From assembly GCF_049651205.1 (NCBI RefSeq), contig NZ_JBASBR010000004.1:434001-498000 (forward strand): a stretch of DNA of 64,000 nt, written 5' to 3'. Positions 58,806 to 64,000 of this stretch are shown one piece after another; within the stretch, counting starts at the first letter, position 1; each line of letters opens with the position of its first letter. The DNA comes from Castellaniella sp049651205 (GTDB lineage: Bacteria > Pseudomonadota > Gammaproteobacteria > Burkholderiales > Burkholderiaceae_B). The notes below the pieces were generated by a model. The model was not told the DNA's origin. It made no database searches and worked only from the letters and a program-made list of their open reading frames with translations. The position numbers were made by a program, and so were the translations under genes.

Positions 58806-60422
58806 TCAGGCGCCGCTTAAAATCATGCGCGCGCCTTTTTCGGCGATCATGATGGTGGGCGAATTGGTATTGCCTGACGTGATCACTGGCATGATCGACG
58901 CATCGATCACCCGCAGGTTTTCGATACCCCGGACACGAAGCTGAGGATCGACCACCGCCAAAGGATCGACGCCCATTTTACATGTCCCGACGGGATGGAA
59001 AATGGTGGTGCCGATATCGCCCGCCGCGGATTCGAGCTGGGCCTGTGTTTGCACGGCTTCGCCAGGCAGGTACTCTTGCGGCTGATAGGGCGCCATGGCG
59101 GGCTGCGTCATGATGCGCCGGGTAAGGCGCAGGGCGTCGGCAGCCACGGCACGATCTTCAGAGGTTTGCAGATAATTGCACAGAATATCGGGGTGATCGG
59201 CCACATTGGGCGAGGTAATACGCACATACCCCCGGCTGCTGGGTTGCAGATTGCAGATAGATGCCGTGAGCGCCGGAAACCGGTGCAGAGGATCGCCAAA
59301 TTTATCCAGCGACAAGGGCTGCACGTGGTATTCGAGATTGGCCCGCGTCCGAGACGCATCAGAACGCGCAAACGCCCCCAGCTGAGACGGCGCCATGGAT
59401 AACGGACCACGGCGAAACAGGGCATATTGCAACCCCATATATACCTTGCCCCACCAGGCATTGGCCAGGGTATTGAGTGTCATTCCCTTGGACAAGCGAT
59501 AGATCATGCGCAGCTGCAGGTGATCTTGCAGGTTTTCGCCCACCCCGGGAAGATCGTGCACCACTGGAACCCCCAGCTGGCGCAGGCGCTCTGCGGGCCC
59601 GACCCCCGACACCTGCAGCAATTGCGGTGAGCCAATAGACCCAGCCGCGAGGATGAGCTCGCGCCCCGCCACGGCATGGCGGCGCTGGCCATCTTGCACA
59701 AACGCTACGCCGGTAGCACGGCGCCCGGAGAACTCGATGCGCTCGACGCGGGCACCGGTAAGCACCTGCAGATTGGCGCGGTTCATGACGGGGTGCAAAA
59801 ATGCCTTGGCTGCGTTCCAGCGCACACCACGCCGCTGATTGACTTCGAAATAATTGCAGCCTTCGTTGTCGCCCCGGTTGAAATCGGGCGTGCGCTGGAT
59901 GCCGGCCTGTGCCGCCGCATCACGAAACGCGTCGAGTACAGCCCAACGCAAACGCTGGGACTCTACCCGCCAGGTACCCGAGGCTCCGTGGAACTCGCTT
60001 TCACCACCGTAGTGGTCTTCGACATCCCGAAACAGCGGTAATACATCCTGCCAGCTCCAACCCGGATTACCGAGCGACTGCCAGTGGTCGTAATCGGCAG
60101 CTTGCCCGCGCAGGTACAACATGCCGTTGATGGAAGACGACCCGCCCAGCACACGCCCGCGTGGATAACCCAAAGAGCGGTAATTGAGGCCGGGATCGGG
60201 TTGTGTGTGATAGCACCAATCGGTGCGCGGATTGCCGATGCAGTACAGATACCCCACCGGGATGTGGATCCAGCGCCAATCATCCGGACCACCGGCTTCG
60301 ATCAGCAGCACACGATGCTGTTTGGAAAGGCGATTGGCCAACAGGCAACCTGCCGATCCGGCCCCAACAATGACGTAATCGAACTGAAGCGTTGTTTCTG
60401 GTGCAGACGAACTGCTGGACAT
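58806..60422 (-). CDS. GMC family oxidoreductase (choline-dehydrogenase-like)
   Basis: 538 residues. FAD-binding VIVGAGSAGCLLANRL (about 17-32), LIEAGG, RGRVLGGSSSINGMLY and the C-terminal catalytic His in FHPVGTCKMG plus Asn in SGNTNSPT. Related to BetA and alcohol dehydrogenases such as AlkJ; substrate not determined, and no betaine genes are near. The ATG at 60422 has AGGAGA nine bases upstream. No signal peptide, so it is cytoplasmic. Confidence 0.88.
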   Translation of the reverse strand: MSSSSSAPETTLQFDYVIVGAGSAGCLLANRLSKQHRVLLIEAGGPDDWRWIHIPVGYLYCIGNPRTDWCYHTQPDPGLNYRSLGYPRGRVLGGSSSINGMLYLRGQAADYDHWQSLGNPGWSWQDVLPLFRDVEDHYGGESEFHGASGTWRVESQRLRWAVLDAFRDAAAQAGIQRTPDFNRGDNEGCNYFEVNQRRGVRWNAAKAFLHPVMNRANLQVLTGARVERIEFSGRRATGVAFVQDGQRRHAVAGRELILAAGSIGSPQLLQVSGVGPAERLRQLGVPVVHDLPGVGENLQDHLQLRMIYRLSKGMTLNTLANAWWGKVYMGLQYALFRRGPLSMAPSQLGAFARSDASRTRANLEYHVQPLSLDKFGDPLHRFPALTASICNLQPSSRGYVRITSPNVADHPDILCNYLQTSEDRAVAADALRLTRRIMTQPAMAPYQPQEYLPGEAVQTQAQLESAAGDIGTTIFHPVGTCKMGVDPLAVVDPQLRVRGIENLRVIDASIMPVITSGNTNSPTIMIAEKGARMILSGA

Positions 60423-60544
60423 GCGAATGTCTCCTGGATGGGCCATACAAAGGGCCTGATCTTTTTTATGGATCAGTCTAGCCTCAATTACCAGCCCACG
60501 CCAAGCTCGTTATGAGAGAAGACACCGATGAATGCCCATGCCAG

Positions 60545-60573
60545 ACGGGTGCCGGCCAGACGGCGGCACCCGT
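60545..60573. other. Strong stem-loop between the DJ-1 and GMC genes
   Basis: Perfect 10-bp stem ACGGGTGCCG / CGGCACCCGT with a nine-base loop, ten bases after the DJ-1/PfpI stop. It has no T-run on either strand, so it may stabilise the 3' end or aid Rho-dependent ending. Confidence 0.4.
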
Positions 60574-60582
60574 AACAAACAC

Positions 60583-61161
60583 CTAGTGCGAGATGCGCGT
60601 ACCCAGCACCGCCAGGAACTGCGCCAGCCAGGCAGGATGGGCCGGCCAGGCGGGTGCGGTTACCAAGTGCCCATCGGTGTGCGCCTGGTCGATGCCGATC
60701 TCGGCATACGTGCCCCCCGCCAGACGAACTTCGGGTGCGCAGGCGGGATACGCCGAGCAGGTACGCCCCTTGAGGATGCCAGCCGCCGCAAGAATCTGCG
60801 CACCATGACAGATCGACGCAATGGGCTTTTTGGCTGCATCAAACGCCCGCACCATATCCAGCAATTTGTCATTCAGGCGCAGGTATTCGGGGGCGCGCCC
60901 GCCGACAATCACCAGGCCATCGTAGTGCGCAACGTCTACTTGGTCGAAATCGGCATTGAGCGTGAAATTATGCCCACGCTTCTCGCTATAGGTTTGTGCA
61001 CCTTCGAAATCATGGATGGCCGTGGCAATGGTGTCTCCGGATTTCTTGCCCGGACATACCGCATGCACTGTGTGGCCCACCGCCTGCAGGGCCTGAAAAG
61101 GCACCATGGTTTCGTAATCTTCGGCGTAATCACCCACCAGCATCAATAGTTTCTTGGCCAT
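60583..61161 (-). CDS. DJ-1/PfpI family protein
   Basis: 192 residues. The nucleophile elbow is SICHGAQIL (Cys118), with an acidic partner in DYAEDYE near residue 14. Members are glyoxalases, deglycases or peptidases; activity here is unknown. Two adjacent ATGs exist; the second (61161) is six bases from AAGGAG and gives normal spacing, the first (61164) only three. It stands between an RHH protein and the GMC gene on one strand. Confidence 0.86.
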   Translation of the reverse strand: MAKKLLMLVGDYAEDYETMVPFQALQAVGHTVHAVCPGKKSGDTIATAIHDFEGAQTYSEKRGHNFTLNADFDQVDVAHYDGLVIVGGRAPEYLRLNDKLLDMVRAFDAAKKPIASICHGAQILAAAGILKGRTCSAYPACAPEVRLAGGTYAEIGIDQAHTDGHLVTAPAWPAHPAWLAQFLAVLGTRISH

Positions 61162-61202
61162 CATGATCTCCTTGAAATTTGAAGCATTGCAAGAATGAAA
61201 AA

Positions 61203-61589
61203 TTAATCGTCCCAGCCCAAAGTGCGCCCAGCTACGGGCATCGCGGCCAGCACATCCGTACCCACACGCTGAACCTCGGGGACAGACGCCGAGCGCTCGA
61301 GCACCCGGCCGGCATCACGGATCGAGCGGCAGCGCAGCTCGAAATACCGCAAACAGGTAACCCGCAGGAAAGAGGCAAAATTGGCGACCTCGTGACCACT
61401 GGCAAACACCTCGTCATGCAGCCGGGAAATCAGCTGATTGGTGGTGACGCTTTCTTCGTGAGCCATCTGGGACAGAATATCCCAGAAGAGATTTTCCAGC
61501 TTGATGCTGGTGACTACGCGATCGATGCGCACAGACCGGCTGCGTGATTCGTAGAGAATCGGATCTGTGCTGGAATAGATGTGACACAT
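61203..61589 (-). CDS. Ribbon-helix-helix domain protein
   Basis: 128 or so residues. After MCHIYSSTDPILYESRSRSVRI, of which SRSVRIDRVVTSIKLE is the ribbon, come helices WDILSQMAHEESVTTNQLISRL that fit RHH_4 proteins. The C-terminus is variable. Possibly a DNA-binding regulator of the GMC genes; that is inference. AGGAGG precedes the ATG at 61589. Confidence 0.78.
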   Translation of the reverse strand: MCHIYSSTDPILYESRSRSVRIDRVVTSIKLENLFWDILSQMAHEESVTTNQLISRLHDEVFASGHEVANFASFLRVTCLRYFELRCRSIRDAGRVLERSASVPEVQRVGTDVLAAMPVAGRTLGWDD

Positions 61590-61704
61590 GTCGCCTCCTG
61601 CTCGGAAAACACTTCGCCTGACCACTCTATACATGCGATTGCTACGTTAAAGCTATCCGTCATATTGCCGGACAAGCCTTGCGACAGGCCCGGCAACACC
61701 CACA

Positions 61705-63273
61705 TCAAAGCTCTTTGCGAGCCATGCGATCCGCAATGTGCTCGGCCTGCCGGATTGCCAGAGACACGATGGTCAGCGTCGGGTTTTCCGCGCCGCTGGT
61801 GGTGAACTGGCTACCGTCCGAGATATACAGATTGGGAACTTCATGCGCCCGCCCATGCGGATCACACACACCGTCTTCGGCTTTTTGGCTCATGCGGCAT
61901 GTTCCCAGATTATGCGTGGAGGGATACGGCGGCGTCCGGAAGGTTCGGGTAGCCCCCGCAGCCTTGTACATGGCCTCGCTCTGACGGAAAGCATGATCAC
62001 GCATGGCCACATCGTTGGCATGATCATCGTAATGCACATTGGCCACAGGCAGGCCAAATTGATCCTTGACCGCCGAATTGAGCGTGATGCGATTGGACGC
62101 CTGAGGCAGGTCTTCGCCCACGATCCACAGGCCGGCTGTCCGGGTGTAATCATCCATAAAGCCGGCAAACCCTTGCCCCCAAGCACCCGGATCCAGGAAG
62201 GCCGCATAAAACGACAGCCCCAGGCTGATGGTCTCAAGCTCGTAGCCGCCCACAAAACCACGATCCGGCTTATGGACAACCTCGTCCTGAACAATCCCCG
62301 CCATCGTGGTACCGCGATACATGTGGACGGGCTGGTCAAATACGGCATACACCGAGCCCGTGGTATGCCGCATGTAGTTGCGCCCCACTTGCCCCGACCC
62401 ATTTGCCAGCCCGTGAGCGAACTTTGAGGATTCGGACAGCAGAAGCAACCGGGGACTTTCGATGGAGTTTCCGGCCACGCAAACCACCCGGGCCTTTTGG
62501 CGCTGCTCTTTACCATCGGCATCAAAATACACCACACCGCTGATGTGGCCCTTTGCATCGTGCTCGATGCGTGACACATGGCAGCCCGTGCGCAGCTCGA
62601 GCTTGCCGGTGGCTTCAGCCTTGGGGATTTCTGTGTAGAGCGTAGACCACTTGGCTGCCGACTTGCACCCCTGAAAGCAGAAGCCCTGCTGGATACAGGC
62701 GCCCCGACCATCATAAGGAACACTGTTAATCGCCATATGGCCCGTACTAACCTCTTTGTAGCCCAGCTTGGTAGCCCCGTTGTACATCACCTTGAAGTTA
62801 TTGTTGCCCGGCAAGCCAGGCAGGCCGTTGGTACGGGTAACACCCATCTTTTTCTCGGCACGCTCGTAGTAGGGATCCATTTCTTCGCGCGTCACCGGCC
62901 AATCGAGGAGATTGGCCCCCTGTATATCCCCGTAGGTGCTCTTGGTCTTGAATTCGTGCGCTTGCAGGCGCAGCGATGCCCCGGCCCAGTGGGTTGTGGT
63001 ACCGCCCACTGTTTTGCAGATCCAGGCCGGAAGCCCGGGGAAATCACGGGCAATGCGCCAGGATCCCGAAGTGGTCCGGGGTTCAAGCCAGGCCAGTTGA
63101 TTGAAGGACTCCCATTCGTCCTGAATAAAGGTGGCCGGGCTTTGCCGCTCTCCTGCCTCCAGGATCACCACCTGCACACCTTTCTGACAGAGTTCGTTGG
63201 CAAGCGTACCGCCGCCCGCACCCGACCCAATAATCACCACCACGCTGTCGTCGCTTTGTTGATACTTGGCCAT
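61705..63273 (-). CDS. GMC oxidoreductase, gluconate-2-dehydrogenase large-subunit type
   Basis: 522 residues. FAD site VVIIGSGAGGGTLANEL (12-28), LEAGE, VGGTTTHWAGASLR, and a cysteine-rich part CIQQGFCFQGC. C-terminal active His in STHNLGTCRMS and SGAENPTLTIVSLA. It resembles membrane-bound sugar or alcohol dehydrogenase flavin subunits that pair with a Tat-exported small subunit, which is the next gene upstream. It has no own signal, so it would be co-exported. The cytochrome subunit is not seen in this window. Confidence 0.86.
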   Translation of the reverse strand: MAKYQQSDDSVVVIIGSGAGGGTLANELCQKGVQVVILEAGERQSPATFIQDEWESFNQLAWLEPRTTSGSWRIARDFPGLPAWICKTVGGTTTHWAGASLRLQAHEFKTKSTYGDIQGANLLDWPVTREEMDPYYERAEKKMGVTRTNGLPGLPGNNNFKVMYNGATKLGYKEVSTGHMAINSVPYDGRGACIQQGFCFQGCKSAAKWSTLYTEIPKAEATGKLELRTGCHVSRIEHDAKGHISGVVYFDADGKEQRQKARVVCVAGNSIESPRLLLLSESSKFAHGLANGSGQVGRNYMRHTTGSVYAVFDQPVHMYRGTTMAGIVQDEVVHKPDRGFVGGYELETISLGLSFYAAFLDPGAWGQGFAGFMDDYTRTAGLWIVGEDLPQASNRITLNSAVKDQFGLPVANVHYDDHANDVAMRDHAFRQSEAMYKAAGATRTFRTPPYPSTHNLGTCRMSQKAEDGVCDPHGRAHEVPNLYISDGSQFTTSGAENPTLTIVSLAIRQAEHIADRMARKEL

Positions 63274-63353
63274 ATTGCCCCCACAAAGTTGTGTTCAATG
63301 TGTCGCGCATCACACCTTGGGCAAAACAATGCCCTTGGGTTATCACCGCATGC

Positions 63354-63920
63354 TCAGGAATTGAAAGGCGGTGGGCTGGCTGATGCGGGAGGATCCGGCA
63401 GCCAGGTAAGGTCGTTGAAGCCCCGCTTGATGTAGCCACCCTTGGACCAGGACTCACCTTGATAACCAAAATGCTTGTAGGCCATCTGGTTGTCGTATAG
63501 AGAGGTAATGCATTGCCCGCGTACTTTCTGGAAGAACGCATCGGACTGCATGGCGGTGAGGATATCCAGTTGCTTGTCGGCGGGTGCTTTTAACCAGTTG
63601 CCCCCTGCCCGCTTGTCCAGCGCAGCCACGCCATCGCTTACCAGGGTATGAACCTTGTCATCCCGGCTAGCCTCATCAAGGTCTTTGACAAGAATTGCAT
63701 AGACGGCATCTGGCAGGTCTTTGTGGGGATACAGCCGTTTGGCCATCGTCAGCAGCGTATCGGCCTGATGCTGGTTGAGCGTGTGAACTTCGAGGGCCCA
63801 GACTCTGGAAGGGGCTAGTGCCGCCAGCAAGGTACCGCTGGTGAGTACGCCTGTCAGTACGACAGCACCCTTGAGGAATGTTCGCCTGGAATGATGGCGA
63901 ATAATCACGGGTTGTTCCAT
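63354..63920 (-). CDS. Gluconate 2-dehydrogenase subunit 3 family protein, Tat-exported
   Basis: 188 residues. Twin-arginine signal SRRTFLK (Arg12, Arg13) followed by a hydrophobic stretch (AVVLTGVLTSGTLLAALA). The mature part shows LTMAKRLYPHKDLPDAVYAILVKDL and TSLYDNQMAYKHFGYQGESWSKGGYI, the subunit 3 pattern. It probably carries the GMC subunit across the membrane by a shared Tat signal. The ATG at 63920 is chosen for the signal. The last 80 bases of the window hold no gene. Confidence 0.87.
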   Translation of the reverse strand: MEQPVIIRHHSRRTFLKGAVVLTGVLTSGTLLAALAPSRVWALEVHTLNQHQADTLLTMAKRLYPHKDLPDAVYAILVKDLDEASRDDKVHTLVSDGVAALDKRAGGNWLKAPADKQLDILTAMQSDAFFQKVRGQCITSLYDNQMAYKHFGYQGESWSKGGYIKRGFNDLTWLPDPPASASPPPFNS

Positions 63921-64000
63921 TTTTGTCTCCCGGTTTATGTGGGATGCCACCCACGGAGGGCGGGCCATACACCTTGATGCAACACCAATCGGCCGGATTC

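Noticed and set aside
1..64000. tRNA, rRNA, CRISPR or insertion sequence
   Set aside because: Looked for T-loop words, regular repeats and transposase motifs in the gaps and found none; coding density leaves little room.

Overview
The window reads as chromosome of a betaproteobacterium of the order Burkholderiales, most likely family Alcaligenaceae (relatives of Bordetella, Achromobacter, Castellaniella and Pusillimonas). The reasons are the gene orders metK/lpxL/lpxL/dapF/DUF484/xerC, birA/coaX (the Bordetella baf locus), coxB-coxA-DUF2970-coxC-SURF1-ctaA-ctaB-SCO and aspS-DUF502-fmdB, together with a PhaM-type granule protein and GC-rich, tightly packed coding sequence. I see no rRNA, tRNA, CRISPR array, insertion sequence or prophage. 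There is no gene-free stretch longer than about 300 bases.

Layout. 1-3.5 kb: murI (cut by the window edge), cca and a lipoprotein-type Slt, all on the minus strand. 3.6-8.5 kb: folate and SAM-cycle genes (fau, metF, ahcY, metK), with an SAH riboswitch in front of ahcY and an unassigned structured leader in front of metK. 8.7-13.1 kb: two lipid A acyltransferase-type genes, dapF, a DUF484 gene and xerC. 13.1-18.2 kb: zinc homeostasis, with znuABC divergent from zur, a perfect Zur-type palindrome at the zur start, a COG0523 GTPase and a DksA that lacks three of the four zinc-finger cysteines. 18.3-20.2 kb: hslVU behind a consensus sigma-32 promoter. 20.3-24.6 kb: a CusF-like copper protein, a GNAT enzyme, a PduO-type adenosyltransferase, a CMD-family protein and an RpiR regulator coupled to a C45 acyltransferase. 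24.6-27.1 kb: nitrite reduction (nirV, nirK, cytochrome c) with Fnr/FixK-type boxes.

27.2-32.8 kb: enoyl-CoA hydratase, lipB, ybeD, a D,D-carboxypeptidase, an alpha/beta hydrolase, birA and coaX. 32.9-41 kb: envelope and sugar-nucleotide genes (galU, waaA, waaC, a GT4 glycosyltransferase, glmU), a gamma-carbonic anhydrase, phaM and a Nudix hydrolase. 41-49.6 kb: a full terminal-oxidase locus of the cytochrome-c-fused caa3 kind with heme A synthesis and copper delivery, but without the Cox11/CtaG gene usual at this place. 49.6-64 kb: a CPA1 antiporter with a cyclic-nucleotide-binding domain, rpoH with an exact CIRCE operator, aspS and neighbours, a second antiporter, two GMC flavoprotein oxidoreductases, a DJ-1/PfpI protein, a ribbon-helix-helix protein and a Tat-exported gluconate-dehydrogenase-type small subunit.

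How the parts connect. AhcY, MetK and MetF serve the methionine/SAM cycle, and the riboswitch senses its toxic by-product SAH. Heat-shock control is visible at two levels: rpoH carries an HrcA operator, and the sigma factor it encodes should read the hslVU promoter. Aerobic respiration (caa3 oxidase) and nitrite reduction (NirK) both lie here, and the latter carries oxygen- or NO-responsive operator motifs. Most of the window is housekeeping. The least explained items are the metK leader, the paired operator repeat in front of nirK, the RpiR/C45 pair and the missing Cox11.
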